Origin: Nocardioides sp. NBC_00368
GTDB lineage: Bacteria > Actinomycetota > Actinomycetes > Propionibacteriales > Nocardioidaceae
Reading direction: 5' to 3'
DNA: 64,000 nucleotides
NCBI RefSeq assembly: GCF_036090055.1
Contig: NZ_CP107970.1
Location: forward strand, 3,412,501 to 3,476,500
In this document: piece by piece, positions 43,146 through 51,710 of the stretch
Layout of the letters: every line of letters starts with the position of its first letter
Numbering within the stretch: the stretch's first letter is position 1
Made by a program: the position numbers and the translations under genes
The notes under the pieces: generated by a model
Seen by the model: the letters and a program-made list of their open reading frames with translations, nothing else
What the model was told of the DNA's origin: nothing
The model's database searches: none

Positions 43146-44726
43146 TCAGCCGCGGGTCGGGGCCGGAGGCAGGTTCTTGGAGACGTCGGGGATGACGAAC
43201 ACCTTGCCGATGAGGACGTCCTTCGTCGTGATCGGGACGAAACGGATCCGCTCGTGCGCCTCACGGGTGCCGGTGAGGGCGATCCACCTGTTGCCGACCG
43301 TGCTGGCATAGGCGTTGATGGTGCCGAAGTATGTCCCGCCGACATAGACCTTCGCCCGGCCCCACTTCGGGCCGACGCGGTACTGGATCCGCAGCTTCTT
43401 CGCGGAGAAGCGGTCCGTGGTCCGTGCGGTCTGGTGGTAGTAGTCGTCGCGTGTCCGTACCGAGGTCCAGATCTTGCCTCCGGACGGGATCCCGACGCCA
43501 GCGGTCCAGCCGTCCATCGGCTCGATCGGCGCGAAGGAGCACTTCCAGCCCGTCCACGCCGAGTAGTTCCCGGCCTCATCGAACGCCCGGACCCGGTAGC
43601 AGGTCGCCGACCCGGCCCAGTCGACATCTACCGGCATCGACGTGTTGCTCGTCACGGACGAGCCGTCGTCGTAGTAGGACGTCGAGCCGCCGCGCTTTCC
43701 AGCCAACTCGTAACCGGCGACCTTGACGTTGTCAGTGCCTCGCCATGACGCCTTCACACTGTAGAAGCCGTTGCTGTTGCGGGTGGTCGGGAAGGTCGGA
43801 GACAGCGAGAAGCCGGTCATCGTCGGTCGCGTGGTGTCAGTGCTCTCGACCGGGTCCGCCGGCCACAGCTCGCTTCGGGGCTGCCAGGTGACCACCTTGC
43901 TCGACCCCAGCGGGGCCGTCGCCCGCAGCGCCCACAGGCCGACGAACCGGAACGGACGGGTGTCGGCCGAGATCGCCCTGACCTTGATCGCGCCGGTCAG
44001 GTTGGCGGACTTCTGCAGCGTCACGACCTTGTAGCCGGCCTTGCTCGCGTAGCCGCTGACCGTGCCGAGCAGCGTCGACCCGATGAGGATCCGCGCCTTG
44101 CCGTACTTCGGGCCGGTACGCACCTTCACCCGAACACCTTTGGCGAGGTAGCTCACCGAGCGCACCGGGTTGTTCGAAGCCCCGTTGTTCCTCACGTAGT
44201 AGTCGAAGACACCGTTGTCGAAGCCGTACCCCGGCACGAACTCCTCGGTGCCGAGCGGGGCATGGCTGCACTTCCATCCCGACCACCGGCCGACCGTCCC
44301 GGCATTGTTGACGGCTCGTACGCGGCGGCAGACCTGATCACCGGAGTAGATGTGTCCGGCGAGCGACGTGCGCGAGGCCGGGTAGGTCGCGATCGTCGAC
44401 TGGTAACCGGAACCCGTCGAGTCCACACCGACCATCGATCCTCGGCGCTTCCCGTGCCAGGTCTGCACCTGGTACTTCGCAACGCCCTCGGCCGTGGCCG
44501 TACTCCACCGGAAGGCCGGCGTCGCACTCCAGTGGGTACCACGCCAGCGCATCGCGGAGGCTTCGACGAACGTCGGATACGACGTGGAGGTGATCGAGGG
44601 CGGAGCCGTCTCGGCAAACGCGCTCGGGGCACTGGTCGCGACCGGGGTGAGCACAGCCGTAACCAGTGCGATCGCACCGACGAAGCGCACCTTTCGCGCA
44701 CCTCGAGCGGCGGAAATCCATGACAT
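43146..44726 (-). CDS. Secreted protein with two tandem Fn3-like/C-terminal modules
   Basis: 526 residues. Signal peptide at 1-39 (VGAIALVTAVLTPVATSAPSAFA). The body is a duplication: each half has an Fn3-like domain ending in a Cys-bearing motif (VCRRVRAVNNAG..WSGWKCSHAP and TCYRVRAFDEAG..WTGWKCSFAP) followed by a beta domain (VRTGPKYGKARILIGSTLLG and YRVGPKWGRAKVYVGGTYFG). Probably an extracellular adhesion or polymer-binding protein. ATG behind GGAG. Its stop is followed by an inverted repeat. Confidence 0.72.
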   Translation of the reverse strand: MSWISAARGARKVRFVGAIALVTAVLTPVATSAPSAFAETAPPSITSTSYPTFVEASAMRWRGTHWSATPAFRWSTATAEGVAKYQVQTWHGKRRGSMVGVDSTGSGYQSTIATYPASRTSLAGHIYSGDQVCRRVRAVNNAGTVGRWSGWKCSHAPLGTEEFVPGYGFDNGVFDYYVRNNGASNNPVRSVSYLAKGVRVKVRTGPKYGKARILIGSTLLGTVSGYASKAGYKVVTLQKSANLTGAIKVRAISADTRPFRFVGLWALRATAPLGSSKVVTWQPRSELWPADPVESTDTTRPTMTGFSLSPTFPTTRNSNGFYSVKASWRGTDNVKVAGYELAGKRGGSTSYYDDGSSVTSNTSMPVDVDWAGSATCYRVRAFDEAGNYSAWTGWKCSFAPIEPMDGWTAGVGIPSGGKIWTSVRTRDDYYHQTARTTDRFSAKKLRIQYRVGPKWGRAKVYVGGTYFGTINAYASTVGNRWIALTGTREAHERIRFVPITTKDVLIGKVFVIPDVSKNLPPAPTRG

Positions 44727-44816
44727 GGGGGACTCCTCGAGTTCAACCGGCTCACGGGCACTCCCGGAGCCTGGCCAGCGGAGCATAGCGAACACCCACC
44801 GGGGTGTGCGGACCCT

Positions 44817-44887
44817 TGTAACACGTCGTTTGTAGGACTGTTCGCCCTATCCAAACGACCGGATAGTCCTACGAACGACGTGTTACA
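44817..44887. terminator. Inverted repeat, TGTAACACGTCGTT family (copy 3)
   Basis: 23-bp arms with one mismatch, starting TGTAACACGTCGTTTGTAGG; loop shares CGCCCTATCC and ACGACCGGAT with the other copies. The TAA stop of the TetR gene at 44883 lies inside the right arm. Confidence 0.8.
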
Positions 44888-45473
44888 GCTCCGCGGGCCC
44901 GAGCATCTCCAGCAGCACCGGCAACGACCCGGCCAACATCCCCAGCAGCTCCTCGCGCGACAGCCCTGCGGGATCTGCCTTCCACGAGAGCACCAGCTCC
45001 TCGGACATCGCCTGCCAGCCACGCACCACCAGCCGCGCCGCGGGGGTGTCCTCGACGAAGTCGGCACCGGCATCGAAGATCCGGAGCCCCAACGCCAAGA
45101 AGGCCTCGTCATAGATCTCGCGCAGGACCGGGTCGCTCGCGGCGCCGCGGACCATCGAGACGTACCCCTCGTAGTTGGCGTCGACGAAGTCGACGTAGGC
45201 CGTCATCGAGGCCAGCAGGCGCTCCACCGGCTCCCCCGTCGCGGGCGGCGCGGTCTGGGCGACGAGAGCGTCGGCGGCGCGGCGTACGACCGCCTCACGG
45301 AAGGCCATCTTGTCGCCGAAGTAGTGGTAGAGCAGCCCGCGCGAGATGCCGGCCTCGCGCGCCACCACGTCGATCGAGATCTCGTCGAGGGAGTGGCGCG
45401 AGAAGAGGCGAATGCCCAGGTCGAGCAGCTGCTCGCGGCGCTGCTCGGGCGTCAGGCGCGTCCGTTGGCTCAT
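44883..45473 (-). CDS. TetR family regulator of BVMO/SDR operon
   Basis: 196 residues. HTH: ISIDVVAREAGISRGLLYHYF with the TetR YHYF signature, preceded by RREQLLDLGIRLFSRH. ATG 45473 is chosen because TAGAAT sits seven nucleotides upstream (leaderless); ATG 45482 overlaps that box. A 21-bp inverted repeat covers the -10 and lies between this gene and the divergent monooxygenase, so it likely represses both. The stop codon is supplied by an inverted repeat. Confidence 0.9.
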   Translation of the reverse strand: MSQRTRLTPEQRREQLLDLGIRLFSRHSLDEISIDVVAREAGISRGLLYHYFGDKMAFREAVVRRAADALVAQTAPPATGEPVERLLASMTAYVDFVDANYEGYVSMVRGAASDPVLREIYDEAFLALGLRIFDAGADFVEDTPAARLVVRGWQAMSEELVLSWKADPAGLSREELLGMLAGSLPVLLEMLGPAEL

Positions 45474-45480
45474 GCCGACC

Positions 45481-45504
45481 ATTCTATTGACATCTGTTCA
45501 ATAG
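45481..45504. promoter_or_regulatory. TetR operator and tetR -10 box
   Basis: CTATTGA-N7-TCAATAG at 45484-45504. On the minus strand TAGAAT (45481-45486) is the -10 of the TetR gene; the operator overlaps it. The monooxygenase starts 18 bp away on the other strand. Confidence 0.65.
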
Positions 45505-45521
45505 GCAAGAATACTCTCGGT

Positions 45522-47045
45522 ATGACCACTGCTGACCTCACCCACGTCGACCACCTCATCGTCGGCGCCGGCTTCGGGGGCCTGTGTGCGGCGATCAAGC
45601 TCGAGGAGGACGGCGAGCGCGACTTCGTCGTCATCGAGAAGGGCTCCGGCGTCGGTGGCACCTGGCGCGACAACACCTACCCCGGCGCCGCCTGCGATGT
45701 GCCCAGCCAGCTCTACAGCTACTCCTTCGCCCTCAACCCCGACTGGTCGATGAGCTTCTCGCCCCAGCCGGAGATCGAGGCGTACATCAAGAAGGTCGCC
45801 GAGAACTCCGGCACCCTGGACCGTTTCGTCTTCGACACCGCGGTGACCGCCGCGTCCTGGGACGAGACCCAGCAGCGCTGGCTCGTCGAGACCGAGGGTA
45901 GGAACGGGAGGAAGACGTACGCAGCGACCACCGTCATCGCCGGCCCCGGCGCGCTCTCCGAGCCGAAGCTCCCGGACATCGAGGGCATCGAGGGCTTCCA
46001 GGGCGAGATCTTCCACTCCGCCCAGTGGAACCACGACGTCTCACTCGAGGGCAAGCGTGTCGCCGTGATCGGCACCGGTGCCAGCGCTATCCAGATCGTC
46101 CCCGAGATCCAGAAGAAGGCGGCGCGGCTGGACGTCTACCAGCGCACCGCGCCGTGGGTCCTCCCCCGCAACGAGCACCGCTACTCCAAGCTCGAGAAGG
46201 CCGCCTTCCGCCACGTCCCCGGCGTCCAGCGGCTCGCCCGCGCCGCGGTCTACTGGGGCCTGGAGGTCCGCGTCCTCGGCCTGGCCGTGGAGCCCAGGCT
46301 CACCAAGGCCCACGAGCTGATGGCGAAGAACAACATCCGCCGCGGCATCAAGGACCCCGAACTGCGCCGCAAGGTGACCCCCGACTACACGCTCGGCTGC
46401 AAGCGCACGCTGATCTCCAACGCCTACTACCCCGCGCTGGCCGCCGACAACGTCGACCTGATCACCGACGGCATCGACCGGGTGAGCGAGAACGCGATCG
46501 TCGCCAAGGACGGCACCAGCCGCGAGATCGACGTCCTGGTGGTGGCGACCGGCTTCTACACCACCGACCTCCCGATCGCGCACGCGATCACGGGCAGCAA
46601 GGGCCGCACCATGGCCGAGCGGTTCGCCGAGACCGGGATGAGCGCCTACAAGGGCACCACCGTCCCCGAGTTCCCCAACCTCTTCTTCGTGGTCGGCCCC
46701 AACACCGGCCTGGGCCACTCCTCGATGGTCTACATGATCGAGTCCCAGGTGGCCTACATCCGCGACGCGATCCGCACGATGCGTACGAATGCTTACGCCA
46801 CCGTCGAACCCACCGAGGACGCCACCTCCGCCTGGAACGACGACCTGCAGCGCAAGATGGACAAGACGGTCTGGTCGGAGGGCGGCTGCGCGTCGTGGTA
46901 CCTCGACGAGCACGGCCGCAACACCACCCTGTGGCCGAGCTTCACGTTCCTGTTCCGCCACCTGACCAGCAAGTTCGACGTCGACAAGTACGCCGTCACC
47001 GCCGCCGGAAACCCGGCAACGACCAAGGAGAGTGTCCCCGCATGA
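45522..47045 (+). CDS. Flavin-containing (Baeyer-Villiger type) monooxygenase
   Basis: 507 residues. FAD site LIVGAGFGGLCAAIKL at the N-terminus, the BVMO fingerprint FQGEIFHSAQW near 158-168, and an NADPH site VIGTGASAIQIVPEI. Inserts oxygen into ketones or oxidises heteroatoms. ATG coupled on the 3' side to an SDR (ATGA), a pairing in which the SDR makes the ketone and the BVMO makes the ester. Divergent TetR regulator. Substrate unknown; cyclic or steroid-like ketone possible. Confidence 0.92.
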   Translation: MTTADLTHVDHLIVGAGFGGLCAAIKLEEDGERDFVVIEKGSGVGGTWRDNTYPGAACDVPSQLYSYSFALNPDWSMSFSPQPEIEAYIKKVAENSGTLDRFVFDTAVTAASWDETQQRWLVETEGRNGRKTYAATTVIAGPGALSEPKLPDIEGIEGFQGEIFHSAQWNHDVSLEGKRVAVIGTGASAIQIVPEIQKKAARLDVYQRTAPWVLPRNEHRYSKLEKAAFRHVPGVQRLARAAVYWGLEVRVLGLAVEPRLTKAHELMAKNNIRRGIKDPELRRKVTPDYTLGCKRTLISNAYYPALAADNVDLITDGIDRVSENAIVAKDGTSREIDVLVVATGFYTTDLPIAHAITGSKGRTMAERFAETGMSAYKGTTVPEFPNLFFVVGPNTGLGHSSMVYMIESQVAYIRDAIRTMRTNAYATVEPTEDATSAWNDDLQRKMDKTVWSEGGCASWYLDEHGRNTTLWPSFTFLFRHLTSKFDVDKYAVTAAGNPATTKESVPA

Positions 47046-47878
47046 AGTCCTTCGACGACAAGGTAGTCGTGCTCACCGGAGCCGGATCCGGCATCGGCCG
47101 CGCCCTCGCGGTCAACCTCGCCGGCCGTGGCGCACGGCTGGCGCTCTCCGACGTCAACGAGGCGGGTCTGGCCGAGACCGTCGAGCTGGCCAAGCAGGCC
47201 GGCGCCCGCGAGATCAAGGCGGACAAGCTCGACGTCGCCGACCGCGAGGCCTTCACGGCGTACGCCGAGGGCATCATCGCCCACTTCGGCGCGGTCAACG
47301 TCGTGATCAACAACGCCGGCGTCGCGCTGTCGGGCCGGGTCAACGACCTCGACTGGGAGGACATCGACTGGATCATCGGCATCGACTGGTGGGGCGTCGT
47401 GCACGGCACGAAGCTCTTCCTGCCGGCCCTGATCGAGTCCGGCGACGCGCACATCGTGAACATCTCCTCGCTGTTCGGGCTGGTCTCCATGCCCGACCAG
47501 GCCTTCTACAACGCAGCCAAGTACGCCGTGCGTGGCTTCACCGAGGCCCTGCGCGAGGAGATGCTGATCGACGGCCACAAGGTCGGCGTCACCTCGGTCC
47601 ACCCCGGTGGCATCAAGACCGCGGTCGCCCGCAGCGCCCGCGTCTCGGCCAAGGACGACCAGGCCGCGACCGCGAAGTTCTTCGACGAGAAGCTCGCCAA
47701 GATGGAGCCCGAGCGGGCCGCCGAGATCATCGTCAAGGGCATCGAGAAGAAGCAGGCCCGCGTGCTGGTCGGCCTCGACGCCCACGTGATCCACAACTTC
47801 GGCAAGTTCACCGGTTCTCGCTACCAGGACCTGATCGCACTCGGGGCCAAATATGTGATGCCCAAGAAGAACGGCTGA
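47042..47878 (+). CDS. SDR family oxidoreductase of BVMO operon
   Basis: 278 residues. Cofactor loop TGAGSGIGRAL, NNAGVALSG, Ser in NISSLFG and catalytic YNAAK. C-terminus extends past the usual SDR length with VHPGGIKTAVARSARV, typical of the family next to BVMOs. Start overlaps the monooxygenase stop (ATGA). Likely interconverts the alcohol and ketone of the same substrate. Confidence 0.9.
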   Translation: MKSFDDKVVVLTGAGSGIGRALAVNLAGRGARLALSDVNEAGLAETVELAKQAGAREIKADKLDVADREAFTAYAEGIIAHFGAVNVVINNAGVALSGRVNDLDWEDIDWIIGIDWWGVVHGTKLFLPALIESGDAHIVNISSLFGLVSMPDQAFYNAAKYAVRGFTEALREEMLIDGHKVGVTSVHPGGIKTAVARSARVSAKDDQAATAKFFDEKLAKMEPERAAEIIVKGIEKKQARVLVGLDAHVIHNFGKFTGSRYQDLIALGAKYVMPKKNG

Positions 47879-47894
47879 GGCAGAATCGGCGCCC

Positions 47895-48434
47895 ATGCGC
47901 TTCGAGGCCGGCCACCCCGTTCGTGTCGAGTTCACGAAATGGGGTGGCCGGCCTCATTGGGCCTTCGACGGGATCTACCTCGGCGAGGACGAGCACGGCG
48001 AGTGGATCGGCCATCCCGCAGGCACCTTTGCTGCCAAGCCCGGCAGCACCTTCACGTCCGGGTGGCCGTGGCTGACCCTGAGACCTCGACGCGACGCCGC
48101 CCATCTGGTCACGATCAACGGCGCCGACCATCCCGACCTCGCGATCTACGTCGACATGAGCACGCCGCCGGAGTGGTCCGGCACGGTGCTGACCTGCGTC
48201 GACCTGGACCTGGACGTGATCGAGCGCCACGACGGGACCGTATTCATCGATGACGAGGACGAGTTCGCCGAACACCAGGTCTCGTTGGGCTACCCGCCCG
48301 AGGTCATCGACCTGGCCCGGACCGCGGCCGACCGCGTGCTGGCCGAGGTGAAGGCCCGCACCGCTCCGTACGACGGCAGCGCGAACCGCTGGTTCGAGAT
48401 CCTCGCGAGCCTCGCCCCGCCCGTGGGAGATTGA
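47895..48434 (+). CDS. DUF402 domain protein (copy 1)
   Basis: 179 residues. WAFDGIYLGEDEHGEWIGHPAGT split by short gaps, IYVDMSTPP, CVDLDLDV and the acidic DDEDEFAEHQ are DUF402 hallmarks; the Asp/Glu cluster binds two divalent metals in studied members (nucleotide or phosphonate-nucleotide phosphatases such as FomD). Next to an almost identical second copy four bases after its stop. No strong ribosome site. Confidence 0.85.
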   Translation: MRFEAGHPVRVEFTKWGGRPHWAFDGIYLGEDEHGEWIGHPAGTFAAKPGSTFTSGWPWLTLRPRRDAAHLVTINGADHPDLAIYVDMSTPPEWSGTVLTCVDLDLDVIERHDGTVFIDDEDEFAEHQVSLGYPPEVIDLARTAADRVLAEVKARTAPYDGSANRWFEILASLAPPVGD

Positions 48435-48438
48435 CCTC

Positions 48439-48975
48439 ATGACGCGCTTCGAGGCAGGAACCCGGATCCGGGTCGAGATGAAGAAGTGGGGCAACAAACC
48501 CCACTGGGGCTTCGACGGGATCTACCTCGGCGAGGACGAGCACGGCGAGTGGATCGGCCACCCCGTCGGCACCGCGTTCGCCCGGCCGGGCAAGGGATGG
48601 GTCGCCGACTGGGACTCGGTCAGCCTCATCCCTCACCGCGACGCCGCCCACTTCGCTGCCTTCAACCGGCCCAACGGGCGGGTGAGCTCGCAGATATATG
48701 TCGACATGTGTACTCCGCCGCTGTGGCAGGACTCGACGGTCACCTGCATCGACCTGGACCTCGACGTGGTCAAGAAGTTCGACGGGTCGGTCTACATCGA
48801 CGACCAGGACGAGTTCGAGCACCACCAGATCGAGTACGGCTATCCGCCCGAGATCATCTCGATGACCGAGGACTCCGCCGAGCGGGTCTATCTCGCGGTC
48901 AAGGAGGGCCGGGCGCCGTACGACAATGTCACCACCGAGCGCTGGTTCGAGGCGCTGGTTCGTCAAGGTATGTAG
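48439..48975 (+). CDS. DUF402 domain protein (copy 2), C-terminus from a repeat
   Basis: 178 residues. Same layout as copy 1: GFDGIYLGEDEHGEWIGHP, IYVDMCTPP, CIDLDLDV, DDQDEFEHHQ. GGGAGA before ATG. The last five codons and stop (VRQGM and TAG) are the left arm of an inverted repeat (48957-49044), so the repeat has replaced the native end of the gene. Tandem duplication with copy 1; divergence suggests different substrates. Confidence 0.85.
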   Translation: MTRFEAGTRIRVEMKKWGNKPHWGFDGIYLGEDEHGEWIGHPVGTAFARPGKGWVADWDSVSLIPHRDAAHFAAFNRPNGRVSSQIYVDMCTPPLWQDSTVTCIDLDLDVVKKFDGSVYIDDQDEFEHHQIEYGYPPEIISMTEDSAERVYLAVKEGRAPYDNVTTERWFEALVRQGM

Positions 48976-49044
48976 CCGAACCGTCGCATCCCTCGCGGAA
49001 CTCCGCTAGGGATGCGACGGTTTCTCTGCATACCTTGACGAACC
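48957..49044. terminator. Inverted repeat, GTTCGTC-AGGTATG family (copy 2), bidirectional
   Basis: Outer arms GGTTCGTCAAGGTATGTAG / CTGCATACCTTGACGAACC, inner 13-bp arms CCGTCGCATCCCT, loop with GCGGAACTCCGC. Between the DUF402 gene, whose end it encodes, and the convergent ThrE gene. Confidence 0.75.
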
Positions 49045-49062
49045 GGCACCCCCGCTGCCGCC

Positions 49063-50412
49063 CTAGGAGTCGACCTCGGCGGGGACCGGGGTGGTGGTGC
49101 GGTCCTTCCGCAGCGGACCGACGAGGCGCGGCCCGGACAGTCGCGTCTCGATCCGCCAGGACCGGCGGCTGAGCGGCTGGGCGATGAACTCGCCCAGATA
49201 GACGCCCGAGGCGAGAGCCAATGCCACCGAGGCGGCGGTGAAGAGGGCGACCAGGCCGACCGAGGTGGTCGCCGGAGTCTCCTGGGCCAGCATCGTGAGA
49301 CCGCGGTAGATCGAGTAGCCGGGCAGGAACGGCACCACCGAGGACACCACGATGACCAGCGGCGGCACCTTCAGCCGGGTGGCCACCGAGTAGGCGATGA
49401 GACCGATGAAGAGGGCGGCCACGGCCACCCGCCACGTACGTCCGACGTCGCCGGGCACGACGATCGAGAGCACCACGGCGATGCCGGCGATGACCGCGAT
49501 CGGGAGCAGCGTCCGTTTGGGGGCGTACGCCGCGTAGGCGAAGGCCGCGGCACCGACCGCGCCGCCGATGGTGGCGAGGGTGATCGACTGGAGCGTGCTG
49601 GTGCCGCCGGAGACGGCACCGTGGATCGGCACCCCGACGGCGCCGGCGAAGACCAGACCGCCGGTGACCCCGGCGATGATCCCGGCCGTGGAGACCAGGG
49701 CCTCCATGATCCGGGCGCTGGCGGTGACGTGGAATCCGGTCAGGGCGTCCTGGAGGGCACCCATGAAGCTGATCCCGGCGAGCATCACGGTGATGTTGGC
49801 CGTGATCGAGGTGGAGACGTCGAGGTCCAGGGGCAGCGCCGCGGCGATGACCGCGAGCAGCGTGGCCACGCCTGCGCCGGCGACCTGCAGGTAGAAGAGC
49901 GGCAGCCGCCAGCGGCGGTGGAGCAGCGCCTGCAGCTGGTCGATGGCGGCACCGGAGATGAACGCCAGGATGACGACCCGGAGCTCACCGCCGACGTAGA
50001 CGGTGAACGCGGCGGCCATCACCGCCATGCCGAGGGTCGCCGCCCACCGCGGCCGGCGGTGGCCGCCGGAGATGATGCGGCCCAGCGCGATCCGGGCGCC
50101 CTGGAGATCCACCTCGTCGCGTACGACCCGGCGGACCAGGTGGTCGACGGCGGTCAGGTGGTCGTAGTCGATCGTGCGATTCTTGACCTGCCGCGTGGTG
50201 TGGATCGGGATCGCCTCGGGATCAGCCTGATAGCTCATCGAGAGGCTGGTGTAGGTGACGTCGACCTCGGCTCCACGGAGCCCGAGATGCTGAGAGAGCG
50301 ACCTCATCGTCGCAGTCACGTCAGCGGCCCCGGCGCCGGTGGAGATCAGCAGCTCACCGACGCGGAGGCAGAAGTCCAGAGTCAGGTTCACCTCGCGCGC
50401 GTCCACCGTCAC
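49063..50412 (-). CDS. Threonine/serine exporter family protein (ThrE-like)
   Basis: 449 residues. The cytoplasmic N-terminal domain (VGELLISTGAGAADVTATM, VTYTSLSMSY) is followed by two sets of transmembrane helices, of the DUF1212 and DUF3815 type, fused as in Corynebacterium ThrE. FISGAAIDQLQALL and VVPFLPGYSIYRGL are conserved loops. Exports threonine and serine in characterised members. GTG start without a clear ribosome site; an inner GTG (50406) is possible. Divergent from the YbdK-like ligase. Confidence 0.88.
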   Translation of the reverse strand: MTVDAREVNLTLDFCLRVGELLISTGAGAADVTATMRSLSQHLGLRGAEVDVTYTSLSMSYQADPEAIPIHTTRQVKNRTIDYDHLTAVDHLVRRVVRDEVDLQGARIALGRIISGGHRRPRWAATLGMAVMAAAFTVYVGGELRVVILAFISGAAIDQLQALLHRRWRLPLFYLQVAGAGVATLLAVIAAALPLDLDVSTSITANITVMLAGISFMGALQDALTGFHVTASARIMEALVSTAGIIAGVTGGLVFAGAVGVPIHGAVSGGTSTLQSITLATIGGAVGAAAFAYAAYAPKRTLLPIAVIAGIAVVLSIVVPGDVGRTWRVAVAALFIGLIAYSVATRLKVPPLVIVVSSVVPFLPGYSIYRGLTMLAQETPATTSVGLVALFTAASVALALASGVYLGEFIAQPLSRRSWRIETRLSGPRLVGPLRKDRTTTPVPAEVDS

Positions 50413-50488
50413 AGGGTGCCATCGGGGCGGTGATCAACAGGCATTCACGGTGCTCGACAAACGGGCTCGCGCAAGGAACGCTCGATAC

Positions 50489-51616
50489 ATGCGGATCGAC
50501 TTCCATCCCTCCCCTCGACCGACGCTCGGCGTCGAGTGGGAGCTCGCCCTCGTCGACCGCCAGACCCGGGACCTGGTCAACGTCGCCGACCATCTCTTCG
50601 CCCGGGCCAAGGCCCGCGTGCCCAACCCCGAGCGGATCCACAAGGAGCTGCTGCGCAACACCGTCGAGATCGTCACCGGGATCTGCGAGACGGTCGAGGA
50701 GGCCATCGACCAGATCCGGGCTACGACGTCCGAGGTCGTACGCGCCGGGGACGATCTCGGCGTGGACCTCTTCGGTGCCGGCACCCATCCGTTCGCGTCC
50801 TGGACCCGGCAGGAGCTGTCCGCCGGGCACCGTTACGAGGAGCTGATCAACCGCACCCAGTGGTGGGGGCGGCAGATGCTGATCTGGGGCGTGCACGTGC
50901 ACGTCGGGATGCCGGAACGCGACCGGGTGCTGCCGGTCCTCAACGGGCTGCTGACCTACTACCCCCACTTCCAGGCGCTGTCGGCCTCCTCGCCGATCTG
51001 GGCCGGCGTGGACACCGGCTACGCGTCCAACCGGGCGCTGATGTTCCAGCAGCTGCCGACGGCGGGGCTGCCGTTCCAGTTCGCGACGTGGCCGGAGTTC
51101 GAGGCGTACGTCTCGGACCAGACGGTCACCGGCGTGATCGAGGACATCAGTGAGATCCGCTGGGACATCCGGCCCTCGCCCCGGATCGGCACCATTGAGA
51201 ACCGGATCTGCGACGGTGTCGCGACCCTTCAGGAGCTCGCCGCGATCGCGGCTCTGGCCCACTGTCTCTGCGTCGACCTGGACGCCCGGGTCGCCGCTGG
51301 CGAGCCCATCGCGACGATGCCGCCGTGGCACGTCCAGGAGAACAAGTGGCGTGCCGCCCGCTACGGCCTGGACGCGATCGTGATCCTCAACGACGCCTCC
51401 GACGAGCGGCTGGTCACCGAGGACCTCGCCGAGCTGCTGGTGCGGCTCGAGCCCGTGGCCGCGCGCCTCGGCTGCGAGAAGGAGCTCGCCGGGGTGCACG
51501 ACATCATCCACAAAGGTGCCTCCTACCAGCGACAACGCGCCATCGCGGCGTCCACCGAAGGGGACCTGGTCGCGGTGGTCGACTCGGTCGTGCGGGACCT
51601 GCGGGGATCGCTGTAG
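50489..51616 (+). CDS. Carboxylate-amine ligase, YbdK/EgtA-like GCS2 family
   Basis: 375 residues. LGVEWELALVDRQT opening, NTVEIVTGIC, WGVHVHVGMPERD (metal site) and RWDIRPSPRIGTIENRICDG are the GCS2 blocks. These enzymes form gamma-glutamylcysteine or other gamma-glutamyl amides with weak activity. AAGGA lies eleven nucleotides before ATG. It ends at an inverted repeat facing a FUSC gene. Physiological substrate unknown. Confidence 0.88.
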   Translation: MRIDFHPSPRPTLGVEWELALVDRQTRDLVNVADHLFARAKARVPNPERIHKELLRNTVEIVTGICETVEEAIDQIRATTSEVVRAGDDLGVDLFGAGTHPFASWTRQELSAGHRYEELINRTQWWGRQMLIWGVHVHVGMPERDRVLPVLNGLLTYYPHFQALSASSPIWAGVDTGYASNRALMFQQLPTAGLPFQFATWPEFEAYVSDQTVTGVIEDISEIRWDIRPSPRIGTIENRICDGVATLQELAAIAALAHCLCVDLDARVAAGEPIATMPPWHVQENKWRAARYGLDAIVILNDASDERLVTEDLAELLVRLEPVAARLGCEKELAGVHDIIHKGASYQRQRAIAASTEGDLVAVVDSVVRDLRGSL

Positions 51617-51620
51617 CGGG

Positions 51621-51710
51621 ATGCTCACCGAGGTAACTCGGTCGGGCGCCACATACTTCGTGGAGTTCCGCGGAGGAAGCGACCACTCACCGAGGTAACT
51701 CGGTGAGCAT
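51621..51710. terminator. Inverted repeat between YbdK-like and FUSC genes, bidirectional
   Basis: Ends ATGCTCACCGAG / CTCGGTGAGCAT, each arm itself holding ACCGAG-GTAA-CTCGGT. The middle contains GTGGAGTTCCGCG, close to the loop of the 34806 and 48957 repeats. It touches the FUSC stop at 51711. Confidence 0.65.

Noticed and set aside
41309..44887. Insertion sequence bounded by the repeated palindromes
   Set aside because: The palindromes are internal hairpins at each gene end rather than terminal repeats of one element; the genes between are ordinary and no transposase is present.
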